Shown: piece by piece, positions 9,311 to 18,100 of the stretch | Layout: every line of letters starts with the position of its first letter | Numbering within the stretch: position 1 is the stretch's first letter | Origin: RBG-16-49-21 sp040768125 | Lineage (GTDB): Bacteria; Spirochaetota; UBA4802; UBA5550 | Assembly (NCBI GenBank): GCA_040768125.1 | Contig: JAXGNG010000001.1 | Span: forward strand, 434,001-498,000 | DNA length: 64,000 nucleotides | Direction: 5' to 3' | Position numbers and translations under genes: made by a program | The notes under the pieces: model-generated | Databases searched by the model: none | What the model saw: the letters and a program-made list of their open reading frames with translations, nothing else | What the model was told of the DNA's origin: nothing

Positions 9311-10348
9311 ATGAACAAGAGTGTATTGGCTGTAAATATTTCATGGAATCCATATCAATGGAGAAGGCCTTATACAAATCCTCATGCTGGCCATAGCTAT
9401 GTACATGACCACCCCGGCCATGAATCTTTAAACTTCAAGTTTGATAAAAAAATTGATACTAATGGCTTTATTCATGGATATGTTCAATGGCAGTATGTCC
9501 CAAAAAAATTTGTCAAGGGAGGCATGGTTCTATTTTATACGAAAAATATTGAAACCCGTGAATCTCACATAGTTGGTGTATATGGTGATGTTGAAATACT
9601 TGATCCCGTCATAAGTGTTCGGCATGAAAAGTTTGAAAATAATTCACTTATAATAAACTTAAAAGCCAAGAAGTCGTTATCCCTTCTTTTCCCTCTACCC
9701 CTTGATTCGAAAAATTACATCAAAGGCCGAATGGTTGGTCAGGTGGGTTTTACCTATTATGATGAGCGGCTGGCATTAAAAATTATTACAGATGAATATA
9801 ATCATTTATCACGGGTGGGTAATATATTACAAGATGAAATTGTTAAGTTGAATAATATTCATAAATATATTTGTGGCAAAGATCTTGCTGGTAGTAGAAT
9901 TCCCCTAAAGTCATATGCTGATAAAGACAATGACGAAGTGGAACAAGATGCAATCGAAAAATATATTTCCAAGCAATCACGCGAGGAAATGATTAATGAA
10001 TTGAAGAATTTAAAACCAGGTGATCCTGAAAAAGTTCAGATTAGATCTAATTCTTTTAAAAGAGATAATAAAACGATAGCGCAGATTAAAATACTTCGTG
10101 GATATAAGTGCCAAATATGCTCAAAGTCTATTAAAAAGAAAAATGGGGGAAAGTATATTGAGGCTGCGCATGTTGTTCCTAAACATAAACAAGGAAATGA
10201 ATTACCGAAAAATATAATAATTTTATGTCCAAATCATCACAAGGAATTTGATCTTGGAAATCGAATTATTATTGAACATGATGAAAAGAAACTGAAATTC
10301 ATTATGAATGGGAAAAAATATGTAATAGATTTAACTTTTAGAATATGA
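9311..10348 (+). CDS. HNH endonuclease with N-terminal PUA/EVE-like domain
   Basis: 345 residues. The C-terminal part (about 260-330) is an HNH nuclease. CQICSKSIKKK supplies a zinc Cys pair, YIEAAHVVPKHKQGNE the catalytic His, and NIIILCPNHHKEFD the Asn and the second Cys/His set. The N-terminal part (about 1-120) has strands around GYVQWQYVPKKFVKGGMVLF and SHIVGVYGDVEIL, which resemble the PUA/EVE-like readers of modified bases in type IV restriction enzymes. That assignment is tentative. The gene lies 260 bases after the methyltransferase and before a decayed HNH gene with a similar plan, in an AT-rich patch. A modification-dependent or phage-directed nuclease is the best guess. Confidence 0.65.
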   Translation: MNKSVLAVNISWNPYQWRRPYTNPHAGHSYVHDHPGHESLNFKFDKKIDTNGFIHGYVQWQYVPKKFVKGGMVLFYTKNIETRESHIVGVYGDVEILDPVISVRHEKFENNSLIINLKAKKSLSLLFPLPLDSKNYIKGRMVGQVGFTYYDERLALKIITDEYNHLSRVGNILQDEIVKLNNIHKYICGKDLAGSRIPLKSYADKDNDEVEQDAIEKYISKQSREEMINELKNLKPGDPEKVQIRSNSFKRDNKTIAQIKILRGYKCQICSKSIKKKNGGKYIEAAHVVPKHKQGNELPKNIIILCPNHHKEFDLGNRIIIEHDEKKLKFIMNGKKYVIDLTFRI

Positions 10349-10503
10349 TGAACCTGAATATTCCACACGATCCCCTGACCAATGAAGGCTATTATTCGAA
10401 GGGGTGTCACACTGAAGCAAAATAATGAATTATTAGAATTGAACCCGATGCGGGTTGTATAATATGTTTTGTTGGGATAGGCATTCTTCAGGAGACTAAG
10501 AGA

Positions 10504-11283
10504 ATGAAAGTACAAACACTTCATATTATTCAGGGTGGTATTGATAATGGAGACAAGGATTGGCTGGGAAGGGCAGCGAAGGAGGGTTTGAAGGCTCCCA
10601 AATGGGTTGTTCCAAAATTTTTAAAAACCTGGCGATGATGTGGTTATATATGTTGTGGAGTATGGTTTCTTCCCAACAGCCGTCATCAACTCAAATCCAA
10701 GACCAAGACAAGATTGGCCCAACAGATATGGTGCGGGATTAGAGAAAATTAATCTTATTAAACCGGCCATCAATATTAGCATCATCCGAAAAAAAATTCC
10801 AAAGTTAATTTGGGCACGATATCCTCGTAGCATAACTACGCCAGAAGAAGGTGTTGCACATAAAATTCGGGCTTTAATTGATGAAAGGCGTAAACTTGGT
10901 GTCAATAATTTCCGGGATACAAAATCGGAAGATGCGAATATTGATGAATTGCGCGAATGTGCATTATTGGGATCAAGGAAGAATGCACCTCAAAAAGAAC
11001 GAAATTCCGTTTGTCGTTTTATATCCAAGGCTATTAAATTATATGTATTAGCAAGGTCAAAAGGGAAATGCGAGTCTTGTAAAAAAACGCACCATTTATA
11101 AATCAGGATCACAAGCCATATCTCGAACCTCATCATACGAAAAGTATCTCGGACGATGGGCCAGATCATCCAAGAAATGTAATTGCATTATGCCCTAATT
11201 GTCATTGGAGGGCTCATTATGCGAATGATCATGAGGCATTCAATAAAAGCTTAATCAATATTTTATCCAGAATCGAAGAATGA
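10504..11283 (+). pseudogene. Decayed HNH endonuclease gene (two frameshifts)
   Basis: Three frames join into one protein of about 259 residues. From ATG 10504 it reads MKVQTLHIIQGG to PKWVVPKFLK, shifts near 10615-10628 (TTTTTAAAAACC) into a frame beginning PGDDVVIYVVEYGFFPT, and shifts again at a run of seven As near 11078 into a frame ending in the HNH signature EPHHTKSISDDGPDHPRN, ALCPNCHWRAH, stop 11281-11283. The front half has the feel of an EVE-like fold and the end is a plain HNH motif (CESCK, EPHH, CPNCH). Both shifts sit in homopolymers, so either natural decay or sequencing error is possible. Frame repair would restore a normal-looking gene beside the intact HNH gene. Confidence 0.7.
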
Positions 11284-11453
11284 TGTGGTTGTATAATATA
11301 GTGGAAAACTGGTTCGTGATTGTCGCAAGTACCTGAATACTGGGCCGCTGTGAGGATGCTCATCGAGGAGATGCTTAATAACGGCCTGTAGCTGGCCTAT
11401 GGATCAGATCTGTGCGAATTCAAGTGGTGAATGGTTCCTATTAATAAATCTAT

Positions 11454-12005
11454 CTAATCAATTAAATTGTCAGTGGCTGTATTACCTGTTGTTCTTGCAT
11501 AAAATTCAATATCACCTAATGCAAATCCCAGAAGTAATGAGAAGAAGGGAGAATATTCAGCAGAACGACTATAACCAATCGCTTGATCAAATTGTTCATT
11601 ATTCAAGCCAGAAGGGAGAGAAACAGTTGGATATATACTATAAAGTTTTTTAAATATACTTCTGTTATTGGCATATAATGCATCTATGAAGTGGCTATTG
11701 AGATTTATATAATGGTCAAGTCTTGTTAATGTTTGTTTTAATAATAAATTGTTATTACTTATCTCATCAAAAAAAGCCAAAGGTATTTTGTTGGGATTAT
11801 TATATTTTAAGTAATAGAATAAATTTAGTCCTATAAATGCCCAGATAGAGGCCATCTGCCTAATGTTTTTTGAAACAATACTATCAGTATTGAAGTAATA
11901 ATCATCTATCAAATCCTTTATCAGACTAAAATGATAATTACTCTTTAAATTAATAAACAGCATCAATTGATTAAGATCAATTTTAATATCAGGAGAAAAA
12001 TTCAT
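11454..12005 (-). CDS. Hypothetical protein, very AT-rich
   Basis: 183 residues with no family I recognise. It is rich in Asn, Leu, Ile, Tyr and Phe. One aromatic stretch (ASIWAFIGLNLFYYLKY) may be a buried helix or membrane-associated segment, and there is no signal peptide. The ATG at 12005 follows GAGAG, while a TTG at 12017 is an in-frame alternative. The surrounding DNA is far more AT-rich than the core chromosome, which points to recent acquisition with the defence genes. Its position between an HNH pseudogene and an insertion sequence makes an accessory role likely, but nothing more specific can be said. Confidence 0.5.
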   Translation of the reverse strand: MNFSPDIKIDLNQLMLFINLKSNYHFSLIKDLIDDYYFNTDSIVSKNIRQMASIWAFIGLNLFYYLKYNNPNKIPLAFFDEISNNNLLLKQTLTRLDHYINLNSHFIDALYANNRSIFKKLYSIYPTVSLPSGLNNEQFDQAIGYSRSAEYSPFFSLLLGFALGDIEFYARTTGNTATDNLID

Positions 12006-12301
12006 ATAAACTCTCAAAAATAATTAATTTATTAAGTGAAAGGTAATTTAAAGAGCATAAAGATTTATTATGTCAATATTAAATTAATAATTTATAATAT
12101 ACTGAACAGTGATGGTATTCGCCTTACAGTCACCTAAAATTAAATGCGGTCAGTTGTTGAGGAAATTGAACCGTCAATTAGGACAGCCTCGAGATAAACA
12201 GAGTAGTCACCTGACAGGTCCTAACAGTCCTGAGACAAATAGGACGTGGCCGGGCACCACCGAGGCGCAGTCCGTGGAATCCACGGTGATCCGCGTTCTT
12301 C

Positions 12302-13640
12302 GAGACCGTTCACAGAACTGTGTCAGACCGACCTAAAGTTTAAGCGCAAGAGGTATCCTCTCGCCGTAGAATAGACAGAGATGAGAGTGAATTCTGTTCC
12401 AGTTGTGCATCGGTCTATTCCAGTTCTGAGTAATATTTTGTATCGCGAGATACGCGATTTTCAAGAAGGCGTCATTGTTCGGGAAGGCGCCTTTTGTTTT
12501 TAGTACCTTGCGCATTTGCCGGTGAAAGCCCTCGATCGTGTTGGTGGTGTAAATGACCCTGCGAATTTCCTCGGGGAACTTGAAATACTGTGTCAGCTGT
12601 TCCCAGTTGTTGCGCCAGGACTTGATGACTATAGGATACTTGGAGCCCCATTTTTCGTCAAGATCATTCAGGCGTTTTTCGGCGAGATCCTTGTTGGCGG
12701 CGCGGTACACCATTTTCAAGTCGCGGAGAAATGCCTTGTAATCCTTCCACGCGACGTATTTGAGCGAGTTGCGGATCTGGTGGACGACGCAGAGCTGCAC
12801 TTCAGTATTCGGGAAGACCGATTGTATTGCATCGGGAAAACCCTTGAGACCGTCTATCGAGGCGATGAGGATATCCTTCACGCCGCGATTTTTAAGGTCG
12901 GTAAGAACCTGGAGCCAGAATTTGGACCCCTCGGATTCACCGAGATAGATGCCCAAAACGTCCTTTAAACCGTCACAATTGACGCCCAGGACGCAATAGG
13001 CGCTTTTCTTGCGCACAAAGCCCTCTTCCTTGGCCTTGATGACGAAGGCGTCCAGCCACACGAAGGTGTAGACCTCTTCAAGCTGGCGGCCCTGCCATTC
13101 CCGTATCAGAGGGATGATTTTGTCGGTGATGGCGGAAATGGTCCCCTTGGCGATCTCAACGCCATAGAGATCTTCCATGTGCCTTGATATGTCCTGGTAG
13201 CTCATGCCCAGCGAATACAGAGATAGAATCTTGTCGTCGAGTGACTCGTTCAGGACGGTTTTTCTTTTCGGCACGATTTTAGGATCGAATGTGCTGTTCC
13301 GGTCACGAGGATTCTGCAACTCAACGGCCCCGTGCCGGGTCTTGACCGTCTTGGTGGTATAGCCGTTTTTCCGGTTATGCTTCTCGTCCGGGAGATCGAG
13401 ATGTGCGTCAAGCTCGGTCTGCAGGGAGGCTTCTAAAATCTCTTTGATGAGCGGCGTCAGCACGCCATTTTTGCCGGAGAGGGGCTTGCCGTTTTTGAGG
13501 TCAACATAAGCCTTGTCCTTGAAATCCTTAAAGTCGAAGGGTTCCTTGTTTTGTTGTTGCTTTTCTGGTAAATCTGCCATGTCATTACTCCTGTATTATC
13601 TGTTATATTATCGTAATGACACAGTTCATTGAACAGACCC
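12302..13640 (-). mobile_element. IS256-family insertion sequence, complete, with 8-bp target duplication
   Basis: The element is 1,339 bases. Its ends are imperfect inverted repeats: the left begins GAGACCGTTCACAGAACTGT and the right, read inward on the minus strand, begins GGGTCTGTTCAATGAACTGT, both continuing GTCA. The flanking bases CGTTCTTC occur at 12294-12301 and 13641-13648, a perfect 8-bp direct duplication as expected for IS256. One transposase gene fills the element. Intact ends and a perfect duplication mean the insertion is recent on an evolutionary scale. It sits inside a lipoprotein gene remnant. Confidence 0.92.
12333..13580 (-). CDS. IS256-family (mutator) transposase
   Basis: 415 residues, full length for the family. 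It is the DDE transposase that cuts and joins the element's ends. The acidic triad can be placed at WLDAFVIKAKEEG (first Asp), ASIDGLKGFPDAI (second Asp) and NTIEGFHRQMRKVLK (Glu). The N-terminus (LIKEILEASLQTELDAHLDL, then RKNGYTTKTVKTRHG) is the usual mutator-family DNA-binding start. GGAG lies seven bases before the ATG at 13580. No frameshift is visible, so the element is probably active. It differs clearly from the other IS256-type transposase at 20593-21801. Confidence 0.93.
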   Translation of the reverse strand: MADLPEKQQQNKEPFDFKDFKDKAYVDLKNGKPLSGKNGVLTPLIKEILEASLQTELDAHLDLPDEKHNRKNGYTTKTVKTRHGAVELQNPRDRNSTFDPKIVPKRKTVLNESLDDKILSLYSLGMSYQDISRHMEDLYGVEIAKGTISAITDKIIPLIREWQGRQLEEVYTFVWLDAFVIKAKEEGFVRKKSAYCVLGVNCDGLKDVLGIYLGESEGSKFWLQVLTDLKNRGVKDILIASIDGLKGFPDAIQSVFPNTEVQLCVVHQIRNSLKYVAWKDYKAFLRDLKMVYRAANKDLAEKRLNDLDEKWGSKYPIVIKSWRNNWEQLTQYFKFPEEIRRVIYTTNTIEGFHRQMRKVLKTKGAFPNNDAFLKIAYLAIQNITQNWNRPMHNWNRIHSHLCLFYGERIPLALKL

Positions 13641-14128
13641 CGTTCTTCCCACAACCGCGTCAATTGTCGATATGACGTGCACCTCGACGCGGGAACCCAT
13701 GGGCTGTTGAATCGTCAACGTGCCCTTCGCGATGAGCCTCCCTGTGTTGAAGGCCTGGTAGTCCAGGACCGCCCGGCCCGAGACAAACCGGTAGGTGAGC
13801 CACTGCCTGGCTTTCTCGAATATCTGTTTCTTCGTCATGCCGGGGAGGTCGATCACCTTCTCGGCGGGCCCGGCAAGCTGGGATGACGCGCATCACATGG
13901 CGAGGGCCAGGAATCCGCAGTACAGCGCGTTCTTCATTACGTCCTCCTTGTGCGTGGTAGTCCAGCACATGCTGAATCACGGCGCGCCTGGCCAGTACGT
14001 GGCCTCGGCGCGCTTCATTTTCAAGTTCAAGGTATAATGGCAGGTATGACAGGAGATGACCTATACATACGTATATGACGCTACCTGTCATACATCGCAT
14101 GGTATCTTATAGTATCACCAGGAGGTAC

Positions 14129-14584
14129 ATGAAAAACACTATTCTGATCCTTCTTGCGTGCGGACTCGTCACGTCATGTACGACCCTGACCATCGCGGAA
14201 CGGGAATTCTTCGTGGCCGGGGCGGAAAATGAGGCCGCCTGGTCCCGGGCGAACGCTGCAGTGTTTGAGGACTGGAGTTACAATTTCCTGGGATCGAACG
14301 ACTATATTCTCTACTCGCCGTCTTCGGGCCTGAGCGTGTGGCGTGCCCATGCCGGGGGCAACCGGTACGTGTACAGGATCAGGTACGAGGCCCGGACCCT
14401 GACCAGGGATGATGAAGTCCGGGCTCAGAGGAGGGCGGAGATACTGGAATACCGCATCAGGAACCTGGAGCCGCCTCGTAGTGAAGGCTATGCCGGAACC
14501 GTGGACCAGCCAGTCATCAAGGCCAACGGTGAGAGGGCCACGAAGAGGAAGGAGGTCCGGCCCGGTGTGTATGTGTGGGAGTAG
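14129..14584 (+). CDS. Putative lipoprotein, unknown function
   Basis: 151 residues. The N-terminus MKNTILILLACGLVTSCTTL is a lipoprotein signal peptide with a lipobox ending at LVTSC, so the mature protein should be lipid-anchored in the envelope. The rest has no family I know. It has a YRIRYEARTL strand and a charged C-terminus (KRKEVRPGVYVWE). I chose the ATG at 14129 because AGGAGG precedes it. An in-frame ATG at 14075 lies upstream of the signal peptide. It is next to a broken lipoprotein gene on the other strand and upstream of the repeat lipoproteins. Confidence 0.6.
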   Translation: MKNTILILLACGLVTSCTTLTIAEREFFVAGAENEAAWSRANAAVFEDWSYNFLGSNDYILYSPSSGLSVWRAHAGGNRYVYRIRYEARTLTRDDEVRAQRRAEILEYRIRNLEPPRSEGYAGTVDQPVIKANGERATKRKEVRPGVYVWE

Positions 14585-14697
14585 GGCGCATTCAGGATAA
14601 GCTGTTAATCTACTGATTATTATTACAATAATCGAATTATGATCAGAAATAAGAATGATTTATAATTCAAAAAACCACCCGGTTGGGTTTATTTTGC

Positions 14698-14725
14698 TTG
14701 ACATGAAGTTTGTAGCGATTACAAT
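14698..14725 (+). promoter_or_regulatory. Likely sigma-70-type promoter of the repeat-lipoprotein genes
   Basis: TTGACA (14698-14703) is followed after 16 bases by TACAAT (14720-14725). This is a near-consensus pair, 125 bases before the lipoprotein start at 14851. No other good pair lies in the 266-base gap. Confidence 0.5.
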
Positions 14726-14809
14726 TATTATATATAAAACACATTCATCAGTTCTGGCTCACACAGGTTTTGCGGACTCTATTATTTCTACCGGTCGTAT
14801 GAGTATCGC

Positions 14810-15065
14810 TCATGCAGCCGGCGGATTATCAACGGCCGCGGGGTGGCGCAATGAAACGTTTTTCCCTTCTTCCCATTTTTCTTATCATGATGATACTGAT
14901 GGGTTTTCCCGGTTGCCGGGAGGAGTCCAACAGCCTCGGGGACCTTCTGCCGATTCTCCTTGGCGTGGGGAGCGGGAAATCACCCGTGCTGAACGACCTG
15001 GTCGTCAGTGATTCGGATTCTAATTCGATAACCGTTGCGCAACCCACCCTCGCAACCGAGGGGAC
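14810..15065 (+). repeat. Direct repeat copy 1: leader of repeat lipoprotein
   Basis: About 255 bases here are nearly identical to 18992-19247. The repeat covers the ribosome binding site, the signal peptide (MKRFSLLP onward), the lipobox and the first domain start (SPVLNDLVVSDSD). Weaker similarity extends about 50 bases upstream (TTTTGCGGA, later CTCATGCAGCCGG). It is the homologous pair to the copy at 18992. Confidence 0.85.
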
Positions 15066-15186
15066 GCAGGCTACTGATGTCGTATCGTACATTGGAATCG
15101 ATGGTACCATCAAATTATCGGCCTACGAGGTAACCACATACATGGAGGGCTTTGTGGTAAATTCTTTCGTCGGGGGAGAATCATGA
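14851..15186 (+). CDS. Truncated repeat lipoprotein
   Basis: 111 residues: a lipoprotein signal peptide (MKRFSLLPIFLIMMILMGFPG with Cys in the lipobox region), a short DLLPILLGVGSGKSP linker and one part-copy of the VLNDLVVSDSD repeat, ending soon after. The protein matches the start of the larger lipoprotein at 19033 and stops within the first repeat, so it is a shortened paralogue or a truncated duplicate. GGGGTGG precedes the ATG. Its stop (TGA, 15184-15186) overlaps the ATG of the InlB/NHL lipoprotein at 15183, so the small gene may serve as a translated leader for the big one. Confidence 0.6.
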   Translation: MKRFSLLPIFLIMMILMGFPGCREESNSLGDLLPILLGVGSGKSPVLNDLVVSDSDSNSITVAQPTLATEGTQATDVVSYIGIDGTIKLSAYEVTTYMEGFVVNSFVGGES

Positions 15187-18100
15187 AAAATTTCGGCATC
15201 CTTTTAATTTCTGCAATCTTTGCACTTTCCCTTTTCTCCTGCAAAAAAAGCGGCGGAGGAATCCCGTTCCTGCCTATCGGAGGCGGTAATGGCGGTAATA
15301 GTATAATTTTTGTTGTCTTTAACTCAATGGGTGGAAGCGCCGTCAGCGATCAGTTGGTTACAAATGGAGAAAATGCTGTTGAACCGGCTCCTCCCGTAAA
15401 AACGGGGTATCTGTTCGGCGGATGGTTCCTTGATACATCGTATGACACCCTGTGGGATTTTAATACGGATGTTGTAACGGATGATATCACCCTTTATGCG
15501 AAATGGGACACGTATTCATATATTATTACCTTTGACAGCCAGAGCGCGACAGTTGAAGCAAGCCCGACAAGTAAAAACACTGCCTCGCCTGCAACTACCG
15601 TGGACGCCCTGCCGACAGCCCCGACAAAGAGCGGATATTATTTTGCCGGATGGTACACCGGTCCCAATGGCACCGGGACTGAATTTATTGCCACAACCGT
15701 TGTAACGGATAATAACATCGTATACGCCTTCTGGACGACCAATCCAACCTATACAGTTACCTTTAATAAACAGGGAGCTACAACACCGCCGGATCCTACC
15801 AGCATAACTGTGGTGCCACCGGCAGTCGATGTGGGCGTGTTGCCGGGAGCTCCGCTGAAAACTGGATATCTATTTGGAGGATGGTTCACCGAAACAGGCG
15901 GCGGTGGATCGGAGTTCCTTGCGGACACGACCGTTTCTAAAGATATAATTGTATATGCTAAATGGGTCAGCTATTCGCACACGGTGACCTTTGACAGCGA
16001 TGGTGGGTCGTTGGTATTAAGTAAAACCGTTGCTTCACCGGATACCACCGTGGGCACCCTGCCGGAGGAACCGACAAAGGACGGCTACAGTTTCGGCGGA
16101 TGGTGGACCGAAATTGACGGCGGCGGCACGCAGTTCAATGGTGGTACGGCCGTTTCCGGAGATATAACTGTTTATGCTAACTGGGTGTCCAATGAGAACA
16201 CCATAACCTTCAACGCCAACAATGGCACGGGGTCAATGGATCCGCAGATGATTTTTACCGGTGAAACCGAACCCCTGACCGCGAATGCGTATACCAGGGC
16301 AGGATATACTTTCGCGGGATGGGCAACTACTGACACAGGGTCGGTTGAGTACCTGAACGGCGCCGATTACCTAATGGGCATGGCAAGCGTCACGCTGTAC
16401 GCAAAGTGGACCGAGAACAACTACATGGTATCGTTTTCTCCGAATGGGGGTGAGGGTACCATGGAGCCGCAGACGATCACCTGCGGTGCGACGGCGGCGC
16501 TGACGCTGAATGCTTTTACACGAGATGGATACTCCTTTACAGGGTGGACGACTTCTTCTGATGGCGATATTGTATATTATGATAGTGCTGGATATACTAT
16601 GGGGACAGAGAGTGTGGTATTATATGCCAGATGGGTTTGGGATAATACTACAGCATTGCGGGTCTACGGTCAGGGAGGTAGTTTTACATCAAATATCGTA
16701 GTAAGTGCTGACGGTTTAGATGGATCTAATGGAATAGCGGTTGGTGCAGGGGGGGTTTATATAGCTGATACCATGAACAATCGCGTATTGTATTATTCGG
16801 GTACCAGTACAACGGCAACACGTGTCTATGGCCAGGGGGGTAGTTTTACCTCCAATACTGACAATAATGGCGGTATTAGCGCAGACAGCTTAAGTAGACC
16901 TGGCTACGTATTTGAAGATGCAAGTGGAGTTTATATAGCTGATACTAACAACCACCGCGTGTTGTATTATTCGGGTACCAGTACGACGGCAACTCGTGTG
17001 TATGGCCAGGGGGGTAGTTTTACCTCTAATACCAACAATAATGGTGGAGTAAGTGCTGACAGTTTATATGGACCTCGTGGCATATCGGTTGATGCTGGTG
17101 GCGTATATATAGCTGACACTAACAACAATCGTGTATTGTATTATTCGGGTACCAGTACGACGGCAACTCGTGTGTATGGCCAGGGGGGTAGTTTTACCTC
17201 TAATACTAACAATAATGGTGGAGTAAGTGCTGACAGTTTATATAGTCCTCGTGGACTATCGGTTGATTCAGGGGGGGTTTATATAGCTGACACTAACAAC
17301 AATCGTGTATTGTATTATTCGGGTACCAGTACATCGGCAACACGTGTCTATGGCCAAGGGGGTAATTTTACAACTAATACAGTTAACAACGGTGGGATCA
17401 GCGCCAACAGCTTGAATTCCCCTCGCTCTGTATCGGTGTATGCTTCAGGGTTATATGTAGCTGATGGTTACAACTACCGCGTATTGTATTATTCGGGTAC
17501 CAGTACGACGGCAACTCGTGTGTATGGCCAGGGGGGAAGTTTCACCTCCAATACTGACAATAATGGCGGTATTAGCGCAGACAGCTTAAGTAGACCTGGC
17601 TACGTATTTGAAGATGCAAGTGGAGTTTATATAGCTGATACTAACAACAATCGCGTATTGTATTATTCGGGCACCAGCACAACGGCAACTCGTGTCTATG
17701 GTCAGGGCGGCAGTTTCACTTTCAACGCAAGTAATAACAATGGGTTTGACAGATTTGATTTTCCTGCAGATATAGCAGTTGATTCAAGCGGGGTGTACAT
17801 TGCTGATACGGAGAACCATCGTGTATTATTTTATCCCGGATCCAGCACGACGGCAACTCGTGTCTATGGTCAGGGTGGCAGTTTCACTTCTGGTGCTGAA
17901 AACAACGGGGGTATCAGCGCTGACAGTTTATATAGACCTTCTGGAGTAGCAGTGGACACAGGGGGTGTATATATAGCTGATAAAACCAACAACCGCGTAT
18001 TGTATTATTCGGGTACCAGTACAACGGCAACTCGTGTGTATGGTCAGAGCGGCAGTTTTACCTCCTATACAACTAATAATGGCGGAGTAAGCGCTGACAG

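Larger units (their letters stand above)
12207..13937 (-). pseudogene. Lipoprotein gene (DUF4468-like) broken by a stop codon and an IS
   Basis: Read on the minus strand with the IS (12302-13640) and one target copy removed, the frame is continuous. It starts at ATG 13937 after AAGGAGG and encodes MKNALYCGFLALAM, an in-frame TGA, then CASSQLAGPAEKVIDLPGMTKKQIFEKARQWL and so on, ending ITVDSTDC to stop 12207-12209. The front looks like a lipoprotein signal peptide with Cys right after the stop. The body (KKQIFEKARQWL, then NTGRLIAKGTLTI) resembles the DUF4468 domain of secreted proteins. The gene therefore suffered two hits, a nonsense codon inside the signal peptide and an insertion near its 3' end. 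The original length was about 130 residues. Confidence 0.65.

Noticed and set aside
11340..11400. Possible gene tail EYWAAVRMLIEEMLNNGL before 11400
   Set aside because: Only about 25 codons with a stop just upstream; too short to support as a gene or to assign to a family.
11399..11653. Plus-strand frame of 84 codons
   Set aside because: It overlaps the better supported minus-strand gene and its start region lacks a ribosome site.
13890..13900. In-frame TGA of the broken lipoprotein as selenocysteine
   Set aside because: It lies inside a signal peptide next to the lipobox, has no recognisable hairpin behind it, and the gene carries another lesion.
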